A stretch of DNA of 64,000 nt. It comes from JBDZVM01 sp040255675 (GTDB lineage Bacteria; Actinomycetota; Actinomycetes; Acidothermales; Acidothermaceae). The stretch is taken from NCBI GenBank assembly GCA_040255675.1, contig JBDZVM010000010.1:1-64000 (forward strand). Direction: 5' to 3'. The position numbers were made by a program, and so were the translations under genes. Below the pieces are notes generated by a model. That model was not told where the DNA came from and ran no database searches. It worked only from the letters and a program-made list of their open reading frames with translations. This document shows positions 1 through 7,897 of this stretch, piece by piece (position 1 is the first letter of the stretch; each line of letters begins with the position of its first letter).

Positions 1-1596
1 CATTCGTGAAGAACAACGGCCGAAGTGGGGCCAAATCAGGTGACCACACTCAGCCGCGGCACGCCGCAGCGCGGACTCTGCCTCGACGTAGTCGCCGACG
101 GACACTGCTGCCTCCGCGCGCCGCTGCCACGGCAGCGCGCCCGACGACGACCCGAACCCGGCATGGAGGTCGCAGCTGCGCTCCAGACATCCCGCGGCCT
201 CCTCCCACCTCGCGCGGAGCAGGAGCGACTCCCCGAGAAGGCACCAAGCGAAGGCCTGCGCGCGAGCCGCACCAGCCTGTTCCGCGCGGTCCAGGATGCG
301 CCTGGCGTAGTCCTCGACCGTCTCGCTGAGACCGTCCCCGTAGAGGTGGTACTGCCCGACGCAGTGGTGGAAGTCGAAGACCCGGGCCAGGACCTCTTGG
401 CTGTCGTCTCCCGTCGCGAGTCGGTCGAGCTCGGCGGCCAGGCCGTCACGCCATGCGCCGCTCATGTGCCACACGACGGCCAGCGCTTCGTTCGCGGCGG
501 CGATCTCGTCGGGAGAGCCCACCTTTTCGGCAACCGTTCGGGCACGCTCGGCATAGCGCTGCGCTGCGCTGATGTCGCCGGTTTCCCAGGCCGCGTTGGC
601 TCGGCTGCGCAGGACCATGGACAGCTCGGGGCCGCTGCCGGCGCTCGCCTCGGCGACGTCGAGGTGAGCGACTGCTCGGTCGGGGCGGTGCCCCATCAAC
701 CAGGCATCGGCGATCTTCCGCTCGACCCTGCCCTCCGCGTCGGCGTCGGCAGCCGCCAGTGCCGACTGGAAGGCCGTCGCCGCCCCGGTGGCGTCGCCGG
801 CCATCATCCGCAGGTCGCCGACCCGCTCCCACTCGTCAGCTTCGAGAGACACCGCGAGTGCGTGGCGAGACCGAATCTCCTCGAACAGACTCTGCGCAGC
901 GGCACTGGGCGACACCCCGAGCTCGTCGTCCAGCCTCGCCCGAAGCTTCTTGAAGACGGCTAGGGCATCGGCTCGACGTCCGGCCAGCGACAGGAATCGC
1001 ATCAGCGACATGCTGTTGTCCTCGCGGAGAGGATCCTCCGTCACCGCCAGACGTGCGATGGTGATGGCTTCCGCCAGCTCGCCGCGAGACCCGAGCAGCG
1101 CCGTCAGCTCCTCCAGCACCTCCAGGTACTCCGACGCCAGCTCCTCGCGCGGAGCCGTCACCCAGTCCTCATACCGGTCGTCGGGCAACAGCTGACCCGC
1201 ATACAGGGCAACCGCGCGCCGGTAGCCCTCCACATCCGCGGTTCGCCGCGCCTGAGCGACGGTACGACGAAACACGTCCACGTCGATCTGGACGGCCTCT
1301 CGCGGCAACCAGACCGCGTCCGCGCCGGAGGCCAGAAAGTCCGCGCCGCCGACCTCCTCGAGCCCACGCCGGACCAAGTGGATCGCCTTGCGAAGGTTCG
1401 CACCAGCGGCAGCCGCATCTAGATCCGGCCACAGCAGCGCCTCGAGCTGCTCACGATGCAGACGCCGACCGCCCGTCAGCGCCAGCAACTTCACCACCGC
1501 CGCCGGCTTCTTTCGCCGCCACACCACGTCGTCGACCGGCCTGCCATCGACGTCGACCCGAAACGCTCCCAGCAGCTGGATGTGCAGCTCAGCCAA
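1..1596 (-). CDS. SARP-type (BTAD domain) transcriptional regulator, 3' end outside window
   Basis: The reading frame is open from a TTG start at 1596 to the window edge, giving at least 532 residues. The start is supported by a GAGGTG ribosome site about 8 nt upstream and by the typical beginning MAELHIQLLGAFRV. Residues about 1-95 look like the OmpR-like DNA-binding part of Streptomyces antibiotic regulatory proteins (motif WRRKKPAAVVKLLAL, then ALLWPDLDAAAAGANLRKAI). Residues about 95-245 match the bacterial transcriptional activation domain (YAGQLLPDDRYEDWV, then AVTEDPLREDNSMSLM). The rest is helical and TPR-like. The family regulates secondary metabolism or other clusters; its target is not visible here. 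ATG/GTG-only gene calling would miss this start, and the stop is outside the window. Confidence 0.85.
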   Translation of the reverse strand, partial: MAELHIQLLGAFRVDVDGRPVDDVVWRRKKPAAVVKLLALTGGRRLHREQLEALLWPDLDAAAAGANLRKAIHLVRRGLEEVGGADFLASGADAVWLPREAVQIDVDVFRRTVAQARRTADVEGYRRAVALYAGQLLPDDRYEDWVTAPREELASEYLEVLEELTALLGSRGELAEAITIARLAVTEDPLREDNSMSLMRFLSLAGRRADALAVFKKLRARLDDELGVSPSAAAQSLFEEIRSRHALAVSLEADEWERVGDLRMMAGDATGAATAFQSALAAADADAEGRVERKIADAWLMGHRPDRAVAHLDVAEASAGSGPELSMVLRSRANAAWETGDISAAQRYAERARTVAEKVGSPDEIAAANEALAVVWHMSGAWRDGLAAELDRLATGDDSQEVLARVFDFHHCVGQYHLYGDGLSETVEDYARRILDRAEQAGAARAQAFAWCLLGESLLLRARWEEAAGCLERSCDLHAGFGSSSGALPWQRRAEAAVSVGDYVEAESALRRAAAECGHLIWPHFGRCSSRM

Positions 1597-1913
1597 CCCA
1601 CACCTCGGCAGGAAGTGTTGGCCTGGGTTGATAAAACCGAGCGCCCCTCGACGTGTTGACCTGCGCAGCCGATGGATGATTTAACAACCGCTCACCAACA
1701 CCTCTTGCCGAGCCCAGCCAACCCTGACCACCTGAAATCACGTCACACCATCGCCGGCCCCGGCGATGGCCATGTATCGTCGGCGGTCGCCCCCAAGCCA
1801 CCATCGACGGTACCGCCACGACCCGACGATGGATGCGCGAGGAGCTGCTACCGGGCTGGCGTTTCAACTCAGGTAGGCGAGGTCACCTGCGGGACTTGAT
1901 CAGGTGTCAGCGC
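1597..1913. other. Intergenic region with one short hairpin
   Basis: No coding frame here has the look of a real gene. The one clear structure is a 10-bp perfect stem with a 2-nt loop at 1748-1769 (arms CCATCGCCGG and CCGGCGATGG). It lies about 150 nt past the stop of the MBL-rhodanese gene and may end that transcript, though no T-tract follows. The 5' control region of the SARP gene also lies here, with its ribosome site just upstream of 1596. Confidence 0.5.
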
Positions 1914-3323
1914 TCATCGAGCACCTACCGGTTGCCTCTGGATCGGCAGGCGGGCACCCGCCCATGCGCTGTATCCGCCGATCAGATCCGACACGTCGGA
2001 GAACCCGGCGTGTCGGAGCACGCTGGCAGCGATGACCGACCGGTAGCCGCTGGCGCAGTTGACGACGACCGGCGCGATCGGATCCAACGTGCCGAAGGAC
2101 TCGACCAGTGCAGCGAGCGGGATCACGCGGGCGCCAATGAGGGTGCCTTCCGCGGTCTCGCCTGTGCTTCGCACGTCGACCAGTTGGATGTTCGCCTCCA
2201 GCTCGAGAAGCTCCGCGAGCTGTTCGATCGTCAATCGTGAGCTGGCCTCAACCAGGTCAGGGCGATCGATGAGAAGACTGCTCGGGTCATCGAGGCAGCC
2301 CACAACACGGTCGAACCCGATCCGGGCCAACCGTACGCGGCTCTCTAGCGCGGCTGCCGGTTCACCCAAAAGCACGATGTCACGATCGGGATCGAGTACG
2401 TCCCCCGCCCATTCGGCGAAACGGCCCTGTAGCCCGACGTTGATGGCCCCGCGGAGGTGCCCGGTGGCGAAGTCGGCCGGCTCTCTCGTGTCCAGCGCGA
2501 CGGCACCAGCCTCGATCCGGGAGAGCACCTCGTCGAGGGACATGCTGGCTGGGGGTAATGTCTCGTCCAGCCGTGGACGCACCTGCCGGTTAGCCCGCGC
2601 ATTGAAAGAGAAGTAGTGCGGTCGGGTCGGCTGGCCCTCGGTGACGGTCGCGACGAATTGGCTTTCCGTCATCGGCTGCAAGGCATAGTTGGATCGCCGC
2701 TGCTCGCCGATTGTGGAGCTGGTCTCGCTGGACAGCTGCTTGCCGCAGGACGACCCAGCACCGTGCGCGGGGAACACGCGAGTCTCGTCCGGGAGGGTCA
2801 AGAGCTGCTCCTGCAGCGAGCGGTAGAGCAGGCGTGCGAGTGTCGACGCGTCGTATCCGGCTCCCGCTGAGGCAAGCAGATCCGGCCGGCCGACGTCACC
2901 GACGAACAGCGTGTCGCCGGTCAGGACACCGTACGGGATGTCGTCCTCGGGGTGTTCGTAGATCACGATGCAGACGGACTCCGGGGTATGACCGGGCGTG
3001 GCGCGGATCTCCAGCACGACCTGACCGAGCTCGAGGCGCTGACCATGGGCGAGCGGTTCCGACGGGAACTCGAGTTGAGCCGCCTCGCCGAACGAGATCA
3101 GGGCGCCCGTCGCTGCCGCCAGTTCCAGATGTCCGGAAAGGAAGTCGGCGTGCAGGTGGGTTTCCAGCACCCGCTCGATGCGCAGGCCCTTCGCCCGTGC
3201 TTCTGCCAGGTAGATCTCGATATCGCGCTGTGGATCGATGACCACGGCCCGGCCGGTCGTGTCGTCGCCGATCAGATACGAGGCGTGTGAGAGGCAACCC
3301 AGATAGTACTGAGTGAAGATCAT
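1914..3323 (-). CDS. MBL-fold hydrolase with two rhodanese domains (persulfide dioxygenase-like)
   Basis: The protein has 469 residues. Residues 1-240 are a metallo-beta-lactamase fold with the metal site THLHADFLSGH at 55-65 and a later PAHG motif. Two rhodanese-like domains follow. The first (about 260-345) keeps the DTREPADF fold signature but has no cysteine at the active loop, so it is probably inactive. The second (about 365-460) has CASGYRS with Cys423. ETHE1-type proteins oxidise glutathione or other persulfides to sulfite, and the rhodanese part transfers sulfane sulfur. The gene overlaps the upstream DUF442 gene by 4 bp (ATGA), so the two are translated together. Function is assigned from family; the natural thiol substrate is unknown. 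Confidence 0.88.
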   Translation of the reverse strand: MIFTQYYLGCLSHASYLIGDDTTGRAVVIDPQRDIEIYLAEARAKGLRIERVLETHLHADFLSGHLELAAATGALISFGEAAQLEFPSEPLAHGQRLELGQVVLEIRATPGHTPESVCIVIYEHPEDDIPYGVLTGDTLFVGDVGRPDLLASAGAGYDASTLARLLYRSLQEQLLTLPDETRVFPAHGAGSSCGKQLSSETSSTIGEQRRSNYALQPMTESQFVATVTEGQPTRPHYFSFNARANRQVRPRLDETLPPASMSLDEVLSRIEAGAVALDTREPADFATGHLRGAINVGLQGRFAEWAGDVLDPDRDIVLLGEPAAALESRVRLARIGFDRVVGCLDDPSSLLIDRPDLVEASSRLTIEQLAELLELEANIQLVDVRSTGETAEGTLIGARVIPLAALVESFGTLDPIAPVVVNCASGYRSVIAASVLRHAGFSDVSDLIGGYSAWAGARLPIQRQPVGAR

Positions 3324-3799
3324 CGTTCTGGCCCTTCGCTCCGGTCACCCTCGGAGAGTTGAGCGAGTCCCTGCCGGACCCACGCCTTGAGTGGTTCTAC
3401 CCGGATGAACGGAGCTCCGTCTGCTTCGGCACGAGCAAGCACATCGTCGGCGGAAGCACCAGAGCGCAGACCCGCGTAGAGATACGTCATGGCCGAGGAG
3501 CGCGGGCCGGTGCGACAGGTGACAAGGGTTGGCCGGGGCAGCCTGTCCAGGGCCGCGATCCCGCGTCGCGCGACATCCATATCGAACGGATGCGGCGGGT
3601 CCGCGATGAGATTGGCGGACTCGGGCACGGCGGACTGGACGTCGGCGTAACCCATCCCGCCCTCCATGGCGGCGAACTCTTCGCCGCACAGATAGAGCCA
3701 GGACGCGGCGCCGGCCTCTTTCGCGAACATGGCCGGGTCGGCAATCAGCGCCGTGTTGTGGATCAGGTCGTTCGGGTGCCGAAAGTCAGTGACGCTCAT
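3320..3799 (-). CDS. DUF442/BLH-family phosphatase-like sulfur protein
   Basis: The protein has 159 residues and a single catalytic-type loop VTCRTGPRSS with Cys95, as in the beta-lactamase-hydrolase-like (BLH, DUF442) family, a relative of dual-specificity phosphatases often linked to persulfide dioxygenases. The ATG start is backed by a GAGAGG ribosome site. Its stop overlaps the start of the MBL-rhodanese gene, which makes a two-gene sulfide or persulfide detoxification operon. In similar gene pairs the BLH protein is thought to act as a sulfurtransferase. That role is inferred from context; the Cys loop and the overlap are seen directly. Confidence 0.78.
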   Translation of the reverse strand: MSVTDFRHPNDLIHNTALIADPAMFAKEAGAASWLYLCGEEFAAMEGGMGYADVQSAVPESANLIADPPHPFDMDVARRGIAALDRLPRPTLVTCRTGPRSSAMTYLYAGLRSGASADDVLARAEADGAPFIRVEPLKAWVRQGLAQLSEGDRSEGPER

Positions 3800-4102
3800 G
3801 GTCCATTCCTCTCATGGTTCCTTGCGGCGGCCGGATCGGCGCCGATACAAGCTCGCGTCGTGGTGAACAAGCCGAAGCTAGGAGACGTGCGTTCCCTGGC
3901 CGTTCCCTCGCAGCCTGTGTGGAGGCCTGAGTTCCAGGGCCGGCTCGGGTGGTGCGGCCCCAGGCCTGTAGCCGTCAGGGCTGTTGCCGATCCGTATCGG
4001 CCGGGTCGGCGACCTCGTTGACCGCGGGAACGCTCAGGGAACGCGCGCCTCCTAACTTGAACGGCATCGCCTGGCGTCCCATCGACGACCAGGAGCACTG
4101 AC
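3800..4102. promoter_or_regulatory. Divergent promoter region of the two sulfur gene sets
   Basis: About 300 bp separate the leftward BLH gene from the rightward sulfurtransferase unit, so both promoters should lie here. No frame looks like a real gene. A short direct repeat (GTTCCCT, twice around 3892-3911) is present but its meaning is unknown. I see no confident -35/-10 pair. Confidence 0.4.
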
Positions 4103-4207
4103 ATGGCACTGCGCGTCGGCGACACCGCCGCCGAATCACCGCTGGTTTCGACCACGCCGGTCGGCATGGCGCTGGCTGCGGCGCGCCGTACGCCCGTGTC
4201 TTTGTGA
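4103..4207 (+). CDS. Possible 34-residue leader peptide upstream of cysA
   Basis: A short frame begins with ATG at 4103, preceded by a good AGGAG ribosome site at 4090-4094, and ends in TGA at 4205-4207, only 35 nt before the cysA start. The peptide begins MALRVGDTAAESPLV. Short upstream frames are known before sulfur-metabolism genes in actinobacteria, where cysteine-rich leaders act as attenuators. This one contains no cysteine, so it would not work by that mechanism. It could be a translational coupler or chance. Too short for length-based gene calling. Confidence 0.35.
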   Translation: MALRVGDTAAESPLVSTTPVGMALAAARRTPVSL

Positions 4208-4242
4208 TTGTCAACCGATCCGATATCCGGAGGAGAACTGTC

Positions 4243-5091
4243 ATGACAACTGCACGTGAACGCGTCCTGGTCAATGCCGACTGGGTGCAGGCCCACCTGG
4301 CCGACCCCAAGGTCGTGCTCGTCGAGGTCGACGAGGATGTCTCGGCCTACGACAAGGGCCACATCGCCGGCGCCGTCAAGCTCGACTGGCGCGAGGACCT
4401 GCAGGACCCGGTGCGTCGCGACTTCGTCGACAAGGCCGGTTTCGAGGCGCTGCTGTCGGCCCGCGGGATCAACCGCGACGACACCGTGGTGCTCTACGGC
4501 GGTAATAACAACTGGTTCGCCGCCTACGCCTATTGGTACTTCAAGGTCTACGGGCACGAGGACGTGCGGCTGCTCGACGGCGGACGCAAGAAGTGGGAGC
4601 TCGACTCGCGCGACATGGTCGCCGACGTGCCGACGCGCCCGGCGTCGTCGTACGTCGCGTCCGGTCCCGACACCTCGATCCGAGCGTTCCGCGACGAGGT
4701 GGTCGCGTCGATCGGCACCAAGAACATCGTCGACGTGCGCTCGCCAGACGAGTACACCGGCCGGCTGCTCGCCCCGGCGCACCTGCCGCAGGAGCAGCCC
4801 AACCGACCCGGGCACGTGCCGACCGCGCTCAACGTGCCGTGGTCCAAGGCGGCGGCCGACGACGGCACGTTCAAATCTGACGAGGCCCTCTCGGCGCTCT
4901 ACGGCGGCCTCGACCGGTCGAAGTCGACCATCGCCTACTGCCGCATCGGCGAGCGCTCGGCGCACACCTGGTTCGTGCTGCACGAGCTGCTCGGCCTGGC
5001 CGACGTGAGGAACTACGACGGCTCGTGGACCGAATACGGCTCGCTGGTCGGGGTGCCGGTAGCCCTCGGCGACGAGCCCGGCGCGGCATGA
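4243..5091 (+). CDS. cysA: Thiosulfate sulfurtransferase (rhodanese) CysA/SseA type
   Basis: The protein has 282 residues, with two tandem rhodanese domains. The N-terminal half carries DVRSPDEY-like fold signatures without the catalytic Cys, and the C-terminal half has the active loop CRIGERS with Cys233. Long stretches such as YGGNNNWFAAYAYWYFK and NYDGSWTEYGSLVG are near-identical to mycobacterial CysA2. It transfers sulfane sulfur from thiosulfate to cyanide or thiol acceptors. The ATG at 4243 follows a strong AGGAG site (4230-4234), so the longer frame from 4204 is not used. The stop overlaps the next gene (ATGA), as in the cysA2-sseC2 pair of Mycobacterium. Confidence 0.95.
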   Translation: MTTARERVLVNADWVQAHLADPKVVLVEVDEDVSAYDKGHIAGAVKLDWREDLQDPVRRDFVDKAGFEALLSARGINRDDTVVLYGGNNNWFAAYAYWYFKVYGHEDVRLLDGGRKKWELDSRDMVADVPTRPASSYVASGPDTSIRAFRDEVVASIGTKNIVDVRSPDEYTGRLLAPAHLPQEQPNRPGHVPTALNVPWSKAAADDGTFKSDEALSALYGGLDRSKSTIAYCRIGERSAHTWFVLHELLGLADVRNYDGSWTEYGSLVGVPVALGDEPGAA

Positions 5092-5429
5092 GCGCCATCA
5101 GTACGGCGAGCCCCGCCGCGGCTGTCGTGAACGGCGGCTGCGGGGCGCCGGCAGGGGCGGCGTTGGACGGCGTCGACCTGTCCCGGGCCGCGGTGGTGAC
5201 CGGGGTGGTCCGCCGCGACGGCGCGCCGCTTGCCGGGGCCTACGTGCGGCTGCTCGACTCCTCCGGCGAGTTCACCGCCGAGGTGATTACCGGCGACGAG
5301 GGCGCGTTCCGGTTCTTCGCCGCGCCGGGATCCTGGACGCTTCGCACGCTGGCGCCCCGGGCGGCCACGGTGGACCGCGACGTACGCAGCGCCCTGGGCA
5401 CCGTCGCCGAGGTCACCATCGACCTCTGA
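5088..5429 (+). CDS. sseC: DUF1416 protein (SseC)
   Basis: The protein has 113 residues. It starts at the ATG overlapping the cysA stop (ATGA), beginning MSAISTASPAAAVVNGGCG, and contains a small carboxypeptidase-regulatory-like beta domain (VVRRDGAPLAGAYVRLLD, then TGDEGAFRFFAAPGSW). DUF1416/SseC proteins are encoded directly after CysA-type sulfurtransferases across actinobacteria and may assist sulfur transfer; their biochemistry is not established. The conserved CG near the N-terminus is retained. The overlap implies translational coupling with CysA. A longer frame from 5025 is not needed. Confidence 0.9.
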   Translation: MSAISTASPAAAVVNGGCGAPAGAALDGVDLSRAAVVTGVVRRDGAPLAGAYVRLLDSSGEFTAEVITGDEGAFRFFAAPGSWTLRTLAPRAATVDRDVRSALGTVAEVTIDL

Positions 5430-5438
5430 CCGCGCAGG

Positions 5439-5497
5439 TGGTCGTGATCAAGCAACCTCTGTACGAGGCACGTACAGAGGTTGCTTGATCACGACCA
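5439..5497. repeat. Perfect 27-bp inverted repeat with 5-nt loop
   Basis: The left arm 5439-5465 and right arm 5471-5497 are exact reverse complements, and the loop is AGGCA. The arms contain GTCGTGATCAAGCAACCTC. It starts 10 nt after the sseC stop codon. At this length it can act as a terminator for sseC in either direction, but no T-run follows. The arm looks more like a dispersed palindromic element than a standard terminator. Confidence 0.85.
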
Positions 5498-5679
5498 GAG
5501 GGCGAGCTTCGCGGCGTCGGCGCGGGAGATCCTCGTCGGTCTCCTCGGCGCTAGTAAGGGGCGCGCTCATCGCGGTTGTTCTCCTGTCCGCGGCGGCCCG
5601 GCTGGCCGTCGGCGAACCGGACCAGTCCGGTCCCGGACGCGATGCGCAGTCGCCACAGGACGCCGGCGGAGACGACGAA

Positions 5680-5705
5680 GGCCCCTCCGCTACGCGTGAG
5701 GGGCC
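5680..5705 (-). terminator. Possible leftward terminator hairpin
   Basis: The arms GGCCCCTC and GAGGGGCC enclose a 10-nt loop. On the minus strand the stem is followed by TTCGTCGTCT, a weak T-rich tail common in actinobacterial terminators. No complete gene upstream on that strand is present to use it; it may belong to a lost gene. Confidence 0.45.
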
Positions 5706-5958
5706 GTGCCGTAAGAGCGTGGGATCAAGTCCACATCGTCCGCTAACCACATAAAAGTCTGACCTGCACTAACGTCGCGGCTAAAACAAGATCATCCCAC
5801 GCTAACTGGAAGGGCATCCCACCAGCCTCGTGATTGGGTGGCTACGACCCGTTGGCGACTGCTGCCGTCTTGCGCGACGGTAGTTGTCTTAGGGGACGTG
5901 TGCGGCCGATCGGTCTAATATCGCGAACGGCAAACGCCACGGGTCTGTTGCAGCGGCA

Positions 5959-6401
5959 CTAAGTGCGTTGTCCGACATTTTTCATTGTTCGTGCGAGGTA
6001 TTGCCCGGACAGAGCGGATGGCACGACCACTAACACGGCTTCGTCGCACGGGATCAGTTTGCAGAGCGCCGCAAAATCGACTGTCCACTGCTCCCAGTCC
6101 GTGTCGTTGTCCGCGAACACGATCAACCTCGAAGGTGAAAACTTTTACTTGGCCACCAGCGAGACTTCAACTGGCCATCGACACGCCCCGCGTCGTACTC
6201 ACTGAGCGCCATCTTCGCGTCAAGGCTTCCGAAATCCCGGCCTTCTGTGATGTCGGCCTCCACCGACAGCCAAGCCACCTCGGGAAGCGCATCCTCCCAA
6301 AACGTGCCGAGGATCGCCTGCGATCCGATCACCAAAATGTCCGGGTCGTCGGCGATACGCGCCGCCGCCCGAAGGATGTGCGCGAGTTCTGCTCGTCTCA
6401 C
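5959..6401 (-). pseudogene. Frameshifted nucleotidyltransferase-like toxin gene
   Basis: The GTG start at 6401 overlaps the stop of the HTH gene (GTGA). The frame reads MRRAELAHILRAAARIADD, then PDILVIGSQAILGTFWED, typical of the DUF6036/AbiEii-like nucleotidyltransferases found as toxins or accessory parts of toxin-antitoxin pairs. It stops at 6123 after 92 residues. In the next frame the protein sense continues: FSPSRLIVFADNDTDWEQW, then AALCKLIPCDEAVLVVVPS, ending in TAG at 5959-5961. The slip falls near AAAA and TTTT runs around 6136-6145. The part after ADIT does not look like the usual family continuation, so an internal deletion or fusion is also likely. Seen: two adjoining frames. Inferred: a broken toxin. 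Confidence 0.6.
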
Positions 6402-6913
6402 CGGGCGCCTCGCGCGGCCTGCAGCACCGCCTGGCGTTCGTGCTCGGTAAGCAGCCCAGCGAACGGGTTGTTCTGGCGAAGTTCCCGAGAGCGCGGGGCC
6501 GGAGACGTCAACGCGGCGAGCAGGTCTGTCAGTGGCCCTTCCAGGAGGCGGCGCCACTCACGGATCCACACCCGCGCCGCACCACGCGTGGAGGACGCCT
6601 GCATCCGGTCGAGGTTCGCCCACGCCAGCTCCCGCGCCCGGTCCGGGTCGGCGACCACGCGCCCGGCGATCGCGTGGGCGAGCAGCAGCGAGCGCACCTG
6701 GTCGCGGCTGAGGCGCCGCCCGCCGGATGCGATCAGTTCCACGTCGCTGCGTCGGACGCGGCGGTGCTTGCCAGACCAGGTGGAGGGCAACTTTCCCGCG
6801 TCGCACAAGTCGACAACATGCTGGCGGGATACCCCGAGAAGCTCGGCGGCTTCGCCCGTGCTCAGCAATTCCTCGCCCGGCTGGGCGAGCTGCTCGGCAA
6901 CGTGTCTACGCAT
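6398..6913 (-). CDS. Helix-turn-helix antitoxin/excisionase-type DNA-binding protein
   Basis: The 171-residue protein starts at ATG 6913 (MRRHVAEQLAQPGEE). Residues about 17-65 form a MerR/excisionase-type winged helix: LSTGEAAELLGVSRQHVVDL, then KLPSTWSGKHRRVRRSDVE. The rest is helical and rich in arginine. Proteins of this kind are encoded just before DUF6036-type nucleotidyltransferases and act as antitoxin and autorepressor. The stop overlaps the next start (GTGA), so the pair was translated together. An upstream ATG at 6946 is possible but adds only a hydrophobic tail. The antitoxin looks intact while its partner is broken. Confidence 0.75.
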   Translation of the reverse strand: MRRHVAEQLAQPGEELLSTGEAAELLGVSRQHVVDLCDAGKLPSTWSGKHRRVRRSDVELIASGGRRLSRDQVRSLLLAHAIAGRVVADPDRARELAWANLDRMQASSTRGAARVWIREWRRLLEGPLTDLLAALTSPAPRSRELRQNNPFAGLLTEHERQAVLQAARGAR

Positions 6914-7277
6914 GCTCACCACCGTACAGCTAATCACTAGAAACACAAACTAGAGCGCGATCGTTGTGTTTTTGGTGGTTTAATATTAAATTCAACCGGA
7001 GCCAATTGATCGTAATTTGGTCGTGTGCCGGTCGCGTGTGGCGGGACGGATTACCGGCGCTCGGTGGGCGAAATGCTGTCGTGGGGTTTCCGCCATGCGA
7101 TGCCCGAGCAGGCACGCTCCGCGTTGGGCCGCCAGCCTTTGGGCCACCGTCACGGGCTTGTGGCAAAGGACAGCAGATAGGGCTGGTCCGGCGCGGACCG
7201 GGTGAACGTGACGAATCGGGTGTCCACACCTTTGGGCGGCGCTGGGCCCGAACCTGGCGCTTGGCGGGGTCGCGCCG

Positions 7278-7400
7278 ATGCGGCTGCGTGTGCGCGGCCG
7301 GGCGAAAACCACTCTCATGCTCGCGTTCCTCGTCGCCGCCGCGAACCTGCGCGCCACCGACGCCTGGCGCGCCGAACGCCCGTGTTCGCGCACGCAACGC
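7278..7400 (+). pseudogene. Possible transposase C-terminal relic
   Basis: About 40 codons read RVRGRAKTTLMLAFLVAAAN, then LRATDAW. This resembles the end of actinobacterial transposase-like proteins, where a charged VRG(L/R)AKT motif is followed by a hydrophobic helix and ANLR. No catalytic DDE residues or inverted repeats are seen, and the frame upstream is closed, so this is at most a fragment. Confidence 0.3.
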
Positions 7401-7576
7401 CGCCATCGCCTTCGCGCCGCGCACCCCGCAGACGTCGGCGCACCAACACACTGCGCCAACTCACCGCCGCCGCGACCGCGCCACCCCGCGCGCCCTGACA
7501 CGCTCCCGGCGCCGCACCAACATCTGACCCACACCGCAAGACGCCAGGCGCAAGCCTGCCCACAAAGACATCGAAA

Positions 7577-7611
7577 GGCCTCCGCGACAGCGCGGAGGCC
7601 TTTACTTATTT
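7577..7611 (+). terminator. Intrinsic terminator
   Basis: A 10-bp perfect stem (GGCCTCCGCG and CGCGGAGGCC, 7577-7600) with an ACAG loop is followed by TTTACTTATTT. This is a clear rightward terminator. The minus side has TTTCG after the stem, so it may also work weakly leftward. Confidence 0.8.
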
Positions 7612-7644
7612 CGCAATCGGCTGTCGCGCACCGCCGATAGCCTT

Positions 7645-7684
7645 AAAAACGACGAAGCCCCAGCTCCAAACGCTTCGGAGCCGG
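7645..7684 (-). terminator. Terminator of the tRNA-fMet gene
   Basis: On the minus strand, arms CCGGCTCC and GGAGCTGG (one G-U pair) form a stem that is followed by GGCTTCGTCGTTTTT, ending in five T. It lies 45 nt past the tRNA 3' end and fits an intrinsic terminator for that gene. Confidence 0.7.
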
Positions 7685-7728
7685 GACTTCCGTGGGTGAA
7701 ACCACACACTTATGTGGCCACCCTTTCG

Positions 7729-7802
7729 TAGCGGGGGGAGGATTTGAACCTCCGACCTCTGGGTTATGAGCCCAGCGAGCTACCGAGCTGCTCCACCCCG
7801 CG
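7729..7802 (-). tRNA. Initiator tRNA-fMet (CAT anticodon)
   Basis: The minus strand begins CGCGGGGTGGAGCAGCTCGG and folds as a standard tRNA. The anticodon loop CTCATAA is closed by the three G-C pairs (GGG/CCC) that mark initiator tRNAs. The first base C is mismatched with T at position 72, another initiator feature. The T-loop reads GGTTCAAATCC. CCA is not encoded. Length 74 nt. It is followed by an intrinsic terminator. Confidence 0.97.
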
Positions 7803-7897
7803 TCGGTACATGCCACTGTACGGCAGCGGGCACCACGTCTCAAATCGGATTCGATCAACGCCGCCCCGGGCGAGGCCGCGCCTCGACGTCCGGCAAG

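Larger units (their letters stand above)
5430..5958. other. Accessory intergenic region with two hairpins, no confident gene
   Basis: The stretch contains the long perfect hairpin at 5439-5497 and a second one at 5680-5705. A 40-residue leftward frame, 5570 down to 5448 (MSAPLTSAEETDEDLPRRRR), has a CAGGAG site 10 nt upstream but runs through the hairpin arm. Another leftward frame just before it reads VLWRLRIASGTGLVRFADG and could be the end of a lost gene. Neither can be called. From about 5750 the GC content drops compared with the flanks, which suggests foreign DNA. Confidence 0.4.
6914..7728. other. Low-GC patch, possible transposase relic and terminators
   Basis: Positions 6920-7010 are AT-rich (TTAATATTAAATTCA) and hold the promoter side of the HTH gene, with CTAGAAACACAAACTAG at about 6937-6953 as a possible operator. 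Further right, several overlapping frames look non-coding. One plus-strand stretch at 7278-7400 reads VRGRAKTTLMLAFLVAAANL, which resembles the C-terminal end of DDE-type transposases. I cannot find the rest of such a gene. The region ends in two terminators and the tRNA gene. Confidence 0.45.

Noticed and set aside
25..963. A 312-codon plus-strand frame at the left edge
   Set aside because: It is the shadow of the SARP regulator on the minus strand.
3796..4983. A 395-codon minus-strand frame over cysA
   Set aside because: The plus strand encodes a clear CysA; the reverse frame has no known motif.
5485..5754. A plus-strand frame with a signal-peptide-like hydrophobic segment
   Set aside because: It starts inside the hairpin arm, lacks a ribosome site, and has no conserved motif after the hydrophobic stretch.
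6964..7640. Several overlapping frames on both strands
   Set aside because: None has a ribosome site with protein-like sequence; only a short transposase-like stretch was kept at low confidence.
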